64,000 bases of DNA, taken from assembly GCA_023389035.1 (NCBI GenBank), contig JAEWFC010000038.1:1-64000 (forward strand). The letters run 5' to 3'. The stretch is from Acidobacteriota bacterium. Its GTDB lineage: Bacteria > Acidobacteriota > Blastocatellia > Pyrinomonadales > Pyrinomonadaceae. Of this stretch, positions 1 to 7,786 are shown piece by piece (position 1 is the first letter of the stretch; the number at the start of each line of letters is the position of its first letter). Under the pieces are notes generated by a model that made no database searches, was not told where the DNA came from, and saw only the letters and a program-made list of their open reading frames with translations. The position numbers and the translations under genes are program-made.

Positions 1-48
1 CTTTAATATCCCTAAAACCTGCCTCTCACTAAACTTCGATCGCTTCAT
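1..48 (-). CDS. IS3-type transposase OrfA, N-terminal fragment cut by the window edge
   Basis: The minus strand has a strong AAAGGAGG ribosome site followed by ATG at 48-46 and 16 open codons to the window edge, reading MKRSKFSERQVLGILK. This matches the usual opening of IS3-family OrfA proteins, which start a helix-turn-helix with K-x-S-K-F-[ST]-E-x-Q. OrfA normally binds the element ends and is joined to the DDE transposase by frameshifting. Only the start is visible, so whether the element is intact cannot be judged. Family assignment rests on 16 residues. Confidence 0.65.
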   Translation of the reverse strand, partial: MKRSKFSERQVLGILK

Positions 49-81
49 TCCCAGCCTCCTTTCGTATCTTATCTCAAAGGC

Positions 82-108
82 CGAAAACTCCACTTATCAG
101 TGGTACCA
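82..108 (-). mobile_element. Possible terminal inverted repeat of the IS3-type element
   Basis: IS3-type elements begin with a 5'-TG terminal repeat some tens of bases before the OrfA start. Reading the minus strand, a TG at 108 begins TGGTACCACTGATAAGTGGA, which then runs to GTTTTCGG, about 35-60 bases before the start codon. The position fits an IS end, but the other end lies outside the window, so the match cannot be tested here. Confidence 0.3.
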
Positions 109-287
109 TTCTAGGGGATGCTTACAGATAGGCGGTTTGATTTTGGCGGAGGATCGGCTGCGGCGTGCGATCCGTTTCTCTTACTCTCGATCAGTGCCCT
201 TCGATCGGCCATTTGGAGGATCATGCCGGTCGATCTCAGATCGAGCGTTGCGAACTTTGGGCAGGCGTCGGGCGTTATGATCATCGG

Positions 288-296
288 TGCTATAAT
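288..296 (+). promoter_or_regulatory. Extended -10 promoter of the DUF305/LVIVD operon
   Basis: TG-C-TATAAT is a perfect extended -10 element. No good -35 box lies 16-18 bases upstream, which is acceptable for extended -10 promoters. Transcription would start near 303 and leave a leader of about 130 bases before the ATG at 433. The same TGCTATAAT string occurs at 9339-9331 on the other strand. Confidence 0.55.
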
Positions 297-432
297 TCGG
301 GCGATAAATTGCATCGAAGCAGATAGAAAGTCCCGCGTTTTGACGCGTTTAGCGGTAAGGCCGCTAATTTTCCGGTCGAGGCGGCCCGCGAGGTCTGTGC
401 CGGCCGACGATCCACCGACGATCGACGAAGAT

Positions 433-1116
433 ATGTTTTCATTCACAAGGATATTTCTCGCGTGCGCGGCGGGTGTGCTGCTCTTTTCCGCAGGTGTTTC
501 TGCACAGCAGGCCGGGCCCGTGATAGTTCAGCCCGGAGCTCCGGGGAAACCGACGCGTGTCCTGCCGCCGGCGACCCGCGGAAAGCTGCCGCCCATCGCT
601 CAAAAAGACATCGAGTTTATGCAGGGCATGATCCATCATCACGCGCAGGCGGTCGAGATGACGGCCCTGATAGCGGAGCGCAGCAGTAACGCTGAGATCG
701 CGCTGCTCGGCGAGCGTATAACGAAATCGCAGACAGATGAGATGGAGTTTATGAAGCGCTGGCTCTCCGCTCGCGGTGAACCGGCCGAGGCAAAGTCGGC
801 AAAAGTCTCGCATGATCACAGCGGACACGCCGGCCACGGGGCCGCACAGCCATTGATGCCGGGAATGCTCTCGGAAAAACAGATGGCCGACCTAAGGGCC
901 GCAAAGGCAGGCGAATTTGACCGGCTATTTCTCGCCGGCATGATCCAGCACCACGAGGGTGCGCTGGTAATGGTCGCCGATCTATTCGATACGGCCGGGA
1001 CCGGGCAGGACGGCGAGCTGTTTAATTTTGCGACCGACGTCGATACCAGCCAGCGGGCCGAGATCGACATTATGCGAAACATGTTGGAGAAACTGAACGT
1101 AAAAGAAAAACCATGA
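433..1116 (+). CDS. Secreted DUF305 protein
   Basis: Predicted 227-residue exported protein. A signal peptide covers about residues 1-24, ending VSAQQ. The DUF305 ferritin-like helical bundle appears as two half-repeats: FMQGMIHHHAQAVEM near residue 60 and FLAGMIQHHEGALVM near residue 165, joined by a His-rich linker. DUF305 proteins are commonly linked to copper or other metal handling in the periplasm, but the function is not established. The frame is open upstream to 118, but 433 is chosen because the signal peptide starts there and a promoter lies at 288-296. The stop overlaps the next start (ATGA), so the two genes are translationally coupled. Confidence 0.85.
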   Translation: MFSFTRIFLACAAGVLLFSAGVSAQQAGPVIVQPGAPGKPTRVLPPATRGKLPPIAQKDIEFMQGMIHHHAQAVEMTALIAERSSNAEIALLGERITKSQTDEMEFMKRWLSARGEPAEAKSAKVSHDHSGHAGHGAAQPLMPGMLSEKQMADLRAAKAGEFDRLFLAGMIQHHEGALVMVADLFDTAGTGQDGELFNFATDVDTSQRAEIDIMRNMLEKLNVKEKP

Positions 1117-3032
1117 AAATAGTCCACTTTCTAGCATTTAGAGCGCTTTTTGCGATCGCGGCCGTAGGCCTGACGTCAGCTGCCGTCATTGCTCAAACGC
1201 CGCAGCCGGCTAAACCGCAAATGCCGGCCGGTATGAAAGGCGCAGATACATCTGACCCGCGTGCAAAGCTGAAACCCGGCCTTTTTGACGCCGGCGTCGC
1301 AGCAAAAGGCATACGTCACATTTCCCTGCTCGAGAAACCCGAAGCGTTTCAGCTCGGCACGGACAATGCCGACGATCCGCGTGTGCAAAAGCTGCTCGGC
1401 TCGCTTGGCGTGAGCGATTCTTCCGGCATCCCGAAGCCCGCTCAGCTGCTTTTCGCACAGCTTGCCTTTGCCAATTCGGACCTCGCGTTCCAGGGCAACC
1501 GTTTGTTCATGGGAAATTTCTACGGGATGAACATCTATGACATCTCTGACCCGGCAAACGCAAAGCTGATCACATCGATGGTCTGTCCCGGCGGCCAGGG
1601 CGACGTTTCCGTTTACAAGAACCTGATGTTTATGTCGGTCGAAATGCCGAACGGGCGTTTGGACTGCGGGACCGAGGGTTTTCCGCCCGATGCCGGACAG
1701 GGATTGCCGGCCGCCAGCAAGGACCGTTTCCGCGGCGTGCGTATCTTTGACATCACGGACATAAAAAGCCCGAAACAGGTCGCAGCCGTGCAGACGTGTC
1801 GCGGTTCGCACACGCATACTCTGCTGATAGACCCGAAAGATAAAGAGAACGCTTACGTATATGTATCGGGAACGTCGTTCGTCCGCCAGGCCGAAGAGCT
1901 TGAGGGATGTTCGGGCGGCCCGCCTGATAAAGATCCGAACACGGCTCTGTTTAGAATAGAGGTCATCAAGGTGCCGCTGGCCGCGCCGCAGGATGCAAAG
2001 GTAGTTTCGGCGCCGAGAATTTTCGGCGATGAAAAGACCGGCAAGATCAATGTACTGAGTGACGGCGGTTCGCACGAGAACAAAGGACGCCCGGCTGAGA
2101 CAGATCAGTGTCACGACATTACGGTCTTTCCCGAGATCGGGCTTGCCGCCGGCGCCTGCTCAGGCAACGGAATAATTCTGGATATCAGCGACCCGGTCAA
2201 CCCGAAACGCATCGAGGCCGTCAACGATCCTAACTATGCCTACTGGCACTCGGCGTCGTTCTCGAATGACGGCAGGAAGGTCGTTTTCACAGATGAATGG
2301 GGCGGGGGAATGGGTCCGCGCTGCCGCGAGAACGATCCCGACAAATGGGGCGCGAACGCTCTGTTTCATCTTAATGGCGGCAAGCTTGAGTTCAAGAACT
2401 ATTACAAGCTGCCCGCCGCACAGACCGAAGCAGAAAACTGCGTGGCGCACAACGGTTCGCTGATACCTGTGCCGGGCCGCGACATAAAAGTGCAGGCTTG
2501 GTACCAGGGCGGTATATCATTGATGGAATTTACCGACGCCGCAAAGCCGGTCGAGATAGGATATTTCGATCGCGGCCCGATCGATCCGGATATGCTGATA
2601 ATGGGCGGTTCGTGGTCGGCATATTGGTACAACGGCAATATCTATTCGGCAGAGATCGCCCGCGGACTGGATATATTTGAGCTGACGCCGACCGAGTTTT
2701 TGACCCAGAACGAGATCGATGCAGCAAAGACGGTCCGGTTTGACGCGTTGAACGTCCAGATGCAGGAGAGATATTCGTGGCCGCGCAAGCTTGTGGTCGC
2801 AAAGGCGTACCTCGACCAGCTGGAACGCTCAAAGGCTGTCCCTGCCGACCGCATCGCCTCGACACGCAATGCGATCGCAAAAGCTGAAGCGTCAGGACTG
2901 GCGGCGGGTGACACGGCAGCTCTCAAGAAAGCTGCCGATTCGCTGCAAAAGTCGGCAAACGGCGTAAAGGCCGAGGTAGATAAGGCCCGTCTGGGCTCGC
3001 TGGTCGCGGTTTTGCAGAACCCTGAGCGATAA
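1113..3032 (+). CDS. Secreted LVIVD-repeat (beta-propeller-like) protein
   Basis: 639 residues with a signal peptide to about residue 27 (SAAVIAQT). The body holds LVIVD-type repeats of the form [NV]-x-[YI]-D-I-[ST]-D-[PI]-x-x-[PA]: MNIYDISDPANAKLI, VRIFDITDIKSPKQV and IILDISDPVNPKRI. These usually build a beta-propeller in extracellular proteins. Conserved-looking His and Cys segments (GSHTHTLLID, TDQCHDITVF, YWHSASFS) could bind metal; this is inference. The C-terminal 100 residues are helical and Lys/Ala-rich. The gene overlaps the DUF305 gene by 4 bases and is followed by a terminator at 3051-3090, giving a closed two-gene operon. Confidence 0.82.
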   Translation: MKIVHFLAFRALFAIAAVGLTSAAVIAQTPQPAKPQMPAGMKGADTSDPRAKLKPGLFDAGVAAKGIRHISLLEKPEAFQLGTDNADDPRVQKLLGSLGVSDSSGIPKPAQLLFAQLAFANSDLAFQGNRLFMGNFYGMNIYDISDPANAKLITSMVCPGGQGDVSVYKNLMFMSVEMPNGRLDCGTEGFPPDAGQGLPAASKDRFRGVRIFDITDIKSPKQVAAVQTCRGSHTHTLLIDPKDKENAYVYVSGTSFVRQAEELEGCSGGPPDKDPNTALFRIEVIKVPLAAPQDAKVVSAPRIFGDEKTGKINVLSDGGSHENKGRPAETDQCHDITVFPEIGLAAGACSGNGIILDISDPVNPKRIEAVNDPNYAYWHSASFSNDGRKVVFTDEWGGGMGPRCRENDPDKWGANALFHLNGGKLEFKNYYKLPAAQTEAENCVAHNGSLIPVPGRDIKVQAWYQGGISLMEFTDAAKPVEIGYFDRGPIDPDMLIMGGSWSAYWYNGNIYSAEIARGLDIFELTPTEFLTQNEIDAAKTVRFDALNVQMQERYSWPRKLVVAKAYLDQLERSKAVPADRIASTRNAIAKAEASGLAAGDTAALKKAADSLQKSANGVKAEVDKARLGSLVAVLQNPER

Positions 3033-3050
3033 AGCTCTGCCGCAATGTGG

Positions 3051-3090
3051 AAACTGCCGCAGGTTGTAGGCCTGCGGCAGTTTTCTTTTT
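3051..3090 (+). terminator. Intrinsic terminator of the DUF305/LVIVD operon
   Basis: A 12-bp perfect stem (AACTGCCGCAGG at 3052-3063 with CCTGCGGCAGTT at 3071-3082) has a 7-base loop and runs into TTTTCTTTTT. It lies 19 bases after the LVIVD stop. Confidence 0.85.
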
Positions 3091-3197
3091 GCATTCTTCC
3101 CTTTTTTAACGAAAGCGTTTACCATTCGATAATCCGAATGCACGGGCATTCGGGCCGTCTTCATTCAGTTGATCGCCTTTTCAAACACGCTTCATTG

Positions 3198-4088
3198 ATG
3201 GTTATCTCATCATTCGAAACAATTACCGGTTTGCCGGACCTGGTCGGCTATATCTTTGTCTTCATTTTCGGATCTGCGGTCGGCAGCTTTCTGAATGTCG
3301 TGATCCATCGCGTGCCCCGCGAGCAATCTATCGTGTTTCCGGGTTCGGCATGTCCCGCATGCGGAAATGCGATCAAGGCATACGATAATATTCCGCTGCT
3401 CGGCTGGCTCTGGCTCGGCGGAAAGTGCCGAAATTGCAAAGCGCCGATCTCCGCACGCTATCCGGCGGTCGAATTATTTACGGGCCTGATGTGGGTGCTG
3501 ACATTTTGGGCGATCGGTTTCACGCCGTTCTTTCCGATCGCAATAGTATTTGTCTCGGCCATCATCGCACTGATGTTCATCGACGCCGAACACATGATAT
3601 TGCCGAACGTGATCACCTATCCCTTCTTTCTTTTGGCCGTGATCGTACGGCTGGTATTCCCGCTTGTGTTCGCGGCCGACTATTTTCCCGACATGGACGA
3701 CGCGCCTCTCGCGGCAATGGCGGGCGATTATCCAAGATGGCTGATCTCGCTCGCAGGCGCGGGGCTCGGTGCCTTAGCAGGCGGCGGTTCATTGTGGATC
3801 GTCGGAGAGGCGTGGAAACGTTTTCGTGGCGTAGAGGCGATGGGGCTCGGCGATGTAAAGATGATGCTCGGGGTAGGCGCGATATTAGGCTGGCGTTTAT
3901 CGCTACTTGCGATCTTCCTGGGAGCTTTTTCGGGGGCCTTGATCGGGATCGCACTTGTCGCAAGAAAGAAAGAGGACGGAATGCAGGCTCAGATACCGTT
4001 CGGGATATTTTTAGGTATAGGTTCGATCGCGGCCCTACTATTCGGCGAAACCCTTGTCGCCTGGTACGTAAATACTTTTATACCGTAG
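3198..4088 (+). CDS. pilD: Prepilin peptidase (type IV leader peptidase/N-methylase)
   Basis: 296-residue inner-membrane aspartic protease that removes the leader of type IV pilins and pseudopilins and methylates the new N-terminus. It shows the N-terminal GSFLNVVIHRVP segment, a four-cysteine zinc motif (CPACG and CRNCK), the first catalytic Asp in FIDAEHMILPN and the second in GLGDVKMM, with about eight membrane segments. The start at 3198 gives a normal N-terminus; the frame is open upstream to 3045 but that part overlaps a terminator. It stands alone, with no pilin gene nearby. Its 3' end overlaps the convergent gene at 4078 by 11 bases. Confidence 0.93.
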   Translation: MVISSFETITGLPDLVGYIFVFIFGSAVGSFLNVVIHRVPREQSIVFPGSACPACGNAIKAYDNIPLLGWLWLGGKCRNCKAPISARYPAVELFTGLMWVLTFWAIGFTPFFPIAIVFVSAIIALMFIDAEHMILPNVITYPFFLLAVIVRLVFPLVFAADYFPDMDDAPLAAMAGDYPRWLISLAGAGLGALAGGGSLWIVGEAWKRFRGVEAMGLGDVKMMLGVGAILGWRLSLLAIFLGAFSGALIGIALVARKKEDGMQAQIPFGIFLGIGSIAALLFGETLVAWYVNTFIP

Positions 4089-4377
4089 TTCTTGTACCGC
4101 TCTCGACGCAGGCCGACGAACAGAAATTCACTCCGCGAGAGAGTTTGATCGCAGATCTTTCAGCAACCCAAGTTCCACATTTGGAACAACGAAGAAGTTT
4201 TCCCGCACTGACCGGCGGTGCCGCGTCCCGATCGTCGATCGACCTTTTCGTATTCGCCTTTATTCCCTTAAGCATCCGCCAAACCTGGATACCGGTCGCG
4301 ATCTGCCGACGATAACGGTATGCGGTAAGCCCCAGAAGGACAAAGATCACCGCGAGAATGAGTAATGCTTCCCTCAT
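4078..4377 (-). CDS. Small membrane protein with zinc-ribbon-like tail (PP0621-like)
   Basis: 99 residues: one N-terminal membrane segment (REALLILAVIFVLLGLTAY), a basic linker, then a cysteine motif LLRCSKCGTWV...NFCSSAC of the form CxxC-x(18-20)-CxxxC. Small proteins of the PP0621 type share this plan, an anchor followed by a metal-binding knuckle; their function is unknown. The ATG at 4377 overlaps the TGA of the upstream TPR gene, which decides the start. It is co-transcribed with that gene and converges on pilD. Confidence 0.72.
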   Translation of the reverse strand: MREALLILAVIFVLLGLTAYRYRRQIATGIQVWRMLKGIKANTKRSIDDRDAAPPVSAGKLLRCSKCGTWVAERSAIKLSRGVNFCSSACVESGTRTTV

Positions 4378-5111
4378 TTGGTTGGAGGCTCTTTCGTCAG
4401 CATCGATTCCAGCTCGGGAATGACCTGGTTTGCAGGATTTACCGCACGAAGCTTGGCCAATGCCTCGGCGGCCTGGGCTTGTTTCCCGCTTTGCCAATGC
4501 GTTTGCACAAGGAACTGCAGTGCACGTTCGTTCTTAGGATCGGACCTTATCGCCCGCTCGAACTCTGCCGCGGCCTGATCATATGCCGCCGGCCTTTGGA
4601 GAAAATAGGTGAGTGCAATATCGGTGCGTACGTTCGCATCGTCAGGTTTGATCGCAGCCGCGCGATCGTAAATGCCGCGAGCTGTGGGAAACCTTTCCGT
4701 TTCACCGGCAAACGTTCCGATATCAAAATGCGTGTTGCCGAGCGCAACCAGGACGTCATAATCTTCCGGTCTTGCGCTGTTAACGCGTTCGAGAAGGCGC
4801 AAGGTTTCCTTCAATAAGGGAACGTCGCGCTTCATTGCTGAGTAACGGTAGAGTGCAAGTCCAAGATCGCGATTAAAGTTTAGGTTGGCGGGGTTCGCAT
4901 CCGCCTCGGCTATCCGAGCCTTTATCTCGTCAAGCGATAGCGTCGATTCTGCCTGCGCCTTTTCCGTATCGGCGATGGTCTGCTTTAACCGTTCGTTCTC
5001 TTGCCGCAGAGTTTCCATCTCGCTGCGATTAAAGGAATTTGCGATCAAGAACCCGCCGCCTGCCCCGAACACAACGGTCAATAGGGATATTATCCAAGTC
5101 TTGTTGTTCAC
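4374..5111 (-). CDS. Membrane-anchored tetratricopeptide-repeat protein
   Basis: 245 residues. An N-terminal membrane segment (residues 5-25, ISLLTVVFGAGGGFLI) is followed by a short coiled coil (SEMETLRQENERLKQTI) and about four TPR units from residue 75 to 235. The plan resembles CcmH/CycH- or NrfG-like periplasmic TPR proteins, but no cytochrome-maturation genes are present, so the partner is unknown. It starts with GTG and has no clear Shine-Dalgarno sequence. It is the first gene of a two-gene operon with the zinc-ribbon protein at 4078-4377. Confidence 0.8.
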   Translation of the reverse strand: MNNKTWIISLLTVVFGAGGGFLIANSFNRSEMETLRQENERLKQTIADTEKAQAESTLSLDEIKARIAEADANPANLNFNRDLGLALYRYSAMKRDVPLLKETLRLLERVNSARPEDYDVLVALGNTHFDIGTFAGETERFPTARGIYDRAAAIKPDDANVRTDIALTYFLQRPAAYDQAAAEFERAIRSDPKNERALQFLVQTHWQSGKQAQAAEALAKLRAVNPANQVIPELESMLTKEPPTK

Positions 5112-5141
5112 CTGAAAGGAAGTCTACCAAATGGAAAATGC

Positions 5142-5176
5142 AAAAAGAAAACGCCGACCGCGAAGGGTATCGGCGC
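5142..5176 (-). terminator. Intrinsic terminator after the ribbon-helix-helix gene
   Basis: On the minus strand, CGCCGA...TCGGCG forms a hairpin at about 5175-5152 followed by TTTTCTTTTT. It separates the gene at 5208-5477 from the TPR gene. Confidence 0.75.
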
Positions 5177-5207
5177 TCTGAATAGAACTGTATTGTCGGT
5201 AGCTGCG

Positions 5208-5477
5208 TTAATCTTTCTTTTCGCCAGGCGGGATATACGGCAGATCGTCTGCCCGGCGCCTGATAGGAGGATCGGTCGCTCGGCGTCGCGGGACCGCTGA
5301 TCCATCACGGCGGTCAACGCTGCCGGCAGGAAGTCCCTGGCCGTGAACGGCCTCAACGAGAATTCGTGTGATCTCCTGTGAGAGTGTGCGGTGTTCCGCC
5401 GCGGCGCGCCGCCGAAGTGATTCCTTCAGTTCATTAGGTACATAAGCACCGATGAACACGCCTTTTCGGTTTGCCAT
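5208..5477 (-). CDS. Ribbon-helix-helix (Arc/CopG-like) DNA-binding protein
   Basis: 89 residues. The first 45 fit a ribbon-helix-helix fold: a short strand (GVFIGAYVPNELKESL), then RRRAAAEHRTLSQEITRILVEAV, typical of Arc- and FitA-like antitoxins and small repressors. The C-terminal 40 residues are Arg/Asp/Pro-rich and probably disordered. No toxin gene lies next to it; its neighbours are a terminator and the RNase P RNA gene. It is therefore better read as a stand-alone regulator than as half of a toxin-antitoxin pair. The target is unknown. Confidence 0.72.
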   Translation of the reverse strand: MANRKGVFIGAYVPNELKESLRRRAAAEHRTLSQEITRILVEAVHGQGLPAGSVDRRDGSAVPRRRATDPPIRRRADDLPYIPPGEKKD

Positions 5478-5517
5478 AGCTTGGGGAAATTCTCCTAAAT
5501 TATTTCATGTGGGCAAT

Positions 5518-5903
5518 GCAGCGAGACGTATCTGTAAGCCGAATTTTGTGACCGCACAATGTGCAGCGACGATCATTCATCTAGGCCAATGGTTACCCAA
5601 AGGCTCGAGCGACCTACCCGGAAACGCCGACGGCCGAGGCCGAAGATCGGACGGGCGGCCCGAATTAGCGTTTCCCTATTTGGTCTTGCACCGCGAGGAG
5701 TTTACCTGGCCAAGCCTGTCGCCAGACTTGCCGGTGAGCTCTTACCTCACCATTTCACCCATTACCCGTAAGGGCTGGTTTGCTTTCTGTTGCACTTGTC
5801 GTCACCCCGATAAAGGGTGCCCGGATGTTATCCGGCTCGCTGCCCTATGGTGTTCGGACTTTCCTCTTCCTTTCAGAAGCGACCGTCCGACACGTCTCGT
5901 TGC
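5518..5903 (-). ncRNA. rnpB: RNase P RNA (bacterial type A-like)
   Basis: The catalytic RNA that trims tRNA 5' leaders. On the minus strand the ends pair as helix P1, GCAACGAGACGUGU with AUACGUCUCGCUGC, with one mismatch in 14. Just inside are the universally conserved core GAGGAAAGUCCGAACACC near the 5' end and ACAAAAUUCGGCUUACAGA near the 3' end. GGUAAACUC and GGUGAAAUGGUGAGGUAAGAG segments also fit the family. The length of about 386 bases is normal. A promoter -10 lies just upstream at 5920-5915. Exact ends are uncertain by a few bases. Confidence 0.96.
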
Positions 5904-5914
5904 ATGGCTGATGG

Positions 5915-5920
5915 ATTATA
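5915..5920 (-). promoter_or_regulatory. -10 box of the RNase P RNA promoter
   Basis: Perfect TATAAT on the minus strand (GCTATAATCC), about 12 bases before the P1 helix of rnpB, so the transcript would begin near 5908. The -35 region is T-rich (TTGTTT) but oddly spaced. Confidence 0.6.
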
Positions 5921-5961
5921 GCAAAAATTGTTGAACAATAAAACAAATAGATGCGTGGCAA

Positions 5962-7749
5962 CTAGCGGATCGAGAAAAAATCAGGCGGATACAGGTGTGA
6001 CCAATGTGAACGTATAAATTCGCGGACCGCGATCTCGACTTCGTCCGGCGTTGCCATTTCTGCCAGGCTCTTTGTCATATTGTGGGCCTCTTCATACGCG
6101 ATGTTGCGGACCAGATTTGCAACAGCAGGCAGCGAATGCACGTTCATGCTCAAAACAGTCGCACCGAGTCCTATCAATAGGGGCGTGTAAAAAGGTGAGC
6201 CGGCCATTTCGCCGCAGACTATTAAAGGTTTACCGCTCGCGATCGCAGCATCGCAGACCTTCGATATCGCACTTATCACAGCGGGGTGAAGCGAGCGGAA
6301 CCAATCTGCAACCGATTCATTATCGCGGTCAACGGCGAGCATATATTGAACAAGATCATTTGTACCGAGACAGATCAGATCAACCTCATTCAAAATCTGA
6401 TCGACACAGGTTACTGCCGCCGGGATCTCGATCATCGCACCGAGCCCCGGATCGCCGGTTTCCAGCCCTTCGCGGACCATTTCTTCCCGCACCTCATCCA
6501 GCACCGCCTTCGCGGCGCGTATCTCGCGAACACCGTCGACCATCGGCAAAACAATGTCGATCGGGCTGACGGCTGACGCACGGAGGAGCGCCCGGAGCTG
6601 AATGCGAAGCTGTTCTTCTTCGTGAAGTGCGAACCTGATGCCGCGAAGCCCGAGTGCCGGGTTCTTCTCTCGAAGTGTCGATATGACCGCCGTCTGTCCG
6701 ATGCTTAGATCGAACGTCCTGATCTTTAAAGGCGAACCGGCGATCTCATCAGCGATGGCCCGATATGCCTTGAACTGCTGTTTTTCGTTTGGAAACCCGC
6801 TGAATCGGTTGAAAAGAGCCTCCGAGCGAAAAAGGCCAACGCCGCGGGCACCGAGAGAAAGGGCCTTCCGCGCATGACCAGGATTCTCAGCATTTACCAT
6901 CAGCTCAACGTTTTTCCCGTCAAGCGTTTGAATTTCCGTACTCGAAACCGACGGCGATGGTTTGCTGATGGTGACTGCCGGAGCCTGGCGATCACGATAA
7001 AGTTCGACGGTTTCCGCGGTCGGATTTACTATCACCATACCGTTAAACCCGTCGACGATTAGAGAATCGCCGGTCTTTAGCACTCGCAATAGATTCTTGA
7101 CACCGGTCACGGCGGGCAGCCCAAGATCTCTCGCAAGGATATTTGTATGCGAGGTCCAGCCGCCATGCTCGGTGACACAGGCGATCGGCAGATGGCTTTC
7201 GAGCTCTACCAGCGTTGACGGTCGGATCTCTTCCGCGGCAAGGATCGAATTCTTGCCAAAGGCGAGGACCGCGAGCTTTTCTTTCGAGAACGCCGAGAGC
7301 AGACGTTCTGCCACATCCGCAACATCGATATATCGTTCGCGAAGGTGCTGATCGGACAGTGATTTTAATCTTGAAACGTATCCGGCCGCGACATTTGATA
7401 TCGCCCATTCTGCGTTAATGAACTCGGACGAGATCAATTCCTCGATCCTGGAACGGAACGATGGATCGGCGAGTACCATTAAGTGGGCTTCGAAGATGCC
7501 CGAACGCGAATCGTTGGCGGACGAATCGCCGGACAGAACCGTTAATTGATCGTTCGCACGGCGGAATGCTTCATCAAGCCGCTGAAGTTCCAGCGGCAGC
7601 TGGTCTTGAGTGATGGATGTTTTGAAGAACTGGTTCAGCTCGCCGTGAAGACAGGTGGCCTGACCCAGAGCGACGCCGCGGCTTACTGCCATTCCGCGAA
7701 GACGTATTTCAGCCCGCGACCGGTCCTGAGTTGTGCCTTCTCCCTTCAT
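5962..7749 (-). CDS. ptsI: PTS enzyme I (phosphoenolpyruvate-protein phosphotransferase)
   Basis: 595-residue cytoplasmic enzyme that takes phosphate from PEP and passes it to HPr. The catalytic His201 lies in GGWTSHTNILARD. The PEP-binding barrel shows GVGLFRSEALF, IEIPAAVTCVDQI, CLGTNDLVQYMLAVDRDN and the Cys motif LIVCGEMAGSP. There is no N-terminal GAF domain, so it is the EI type, not the nitrogen-PTS PtsP type. It follows the AIM24-like gene by 37 bases and probably shares its promoter at 9331-9339. HPr, EIIA-Man and HPr kinase are encoded about 52 kb away (59.9-62.5 kb). Confidence 0.93.
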   Translation of the reverse strand: MKGEGTTQDRSRAEIRLRGMAVSRGVALGQATCLHGELNQFFKTSITQDQLPLELQRLDEAFRRANDQLTVLSGDSSANDSRSGIFEAHLMVLADPSFRSRIEELISSEFINAEWAISNVAAGYVSRLKSLSDQHLRERYIDVADVAERLLSAFSKEKLAVLAFGKNSILAAEEIRPSTLVELESHLPIACVTEHGGWTSHTNILARDLGLPAVTGVKNLLRVLKTGDSLIVDGFNGMVIVNPTAETVELYRDRQAPAVTISKPSPSVSSTEIQTLDGKNVELMVNAENPGHARKALSLGARGVGLFRSEALFNRFSGFPNEKQQFKAYRAIADEIAGSPLKIRTFDLSIGQTAVISTLREKNPALGLRGIRFALHEEEQLRIQLRALLRASAVSPIDIVLPMVDGVREIRAAKAVLDEVREEMVREGLETGDPGLGAMIEIPAAVTCVDQILNEVDLICLGTNDLVQYMLAVDRDNESVADWFRSLHPAVISAISKVCDAAIASGKPLIVCGEMAGSPFYTPLLIGLGATVLSMNVHSLPAVANLVRNIAYEEAHNMTKSLAEMATPDEVEIAVREFIRSHWSHLYPPDFFSIR

Positions 7750-7786
7750 TCGGACTGCGAGAAAATGGTTGTCGAGACAGCGGAGC

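Noticed and set aside
118..432. N-terminal extension of the DUF305 protein
   Set aside because: The frame is open, but the signal peptide begins at 433 and a promoter -10 lies inside the extension, so it is leader DNA.
3425..4315. 296-codon frame inside pilD
   Set aside because: It is a shadow frame; the pilD frame holds all prepilin peptidase motifs.
5208..5477. Antitoxin of a toxin-antitoxin pair
   Set aside because: The fold fits, but no toxin gene is adjacent on either side.
5452..5934. Reading frame of 160 codons
   Set aside because: It lies across the RNase P RNA gene on the opposite strand and has no recognisable product.
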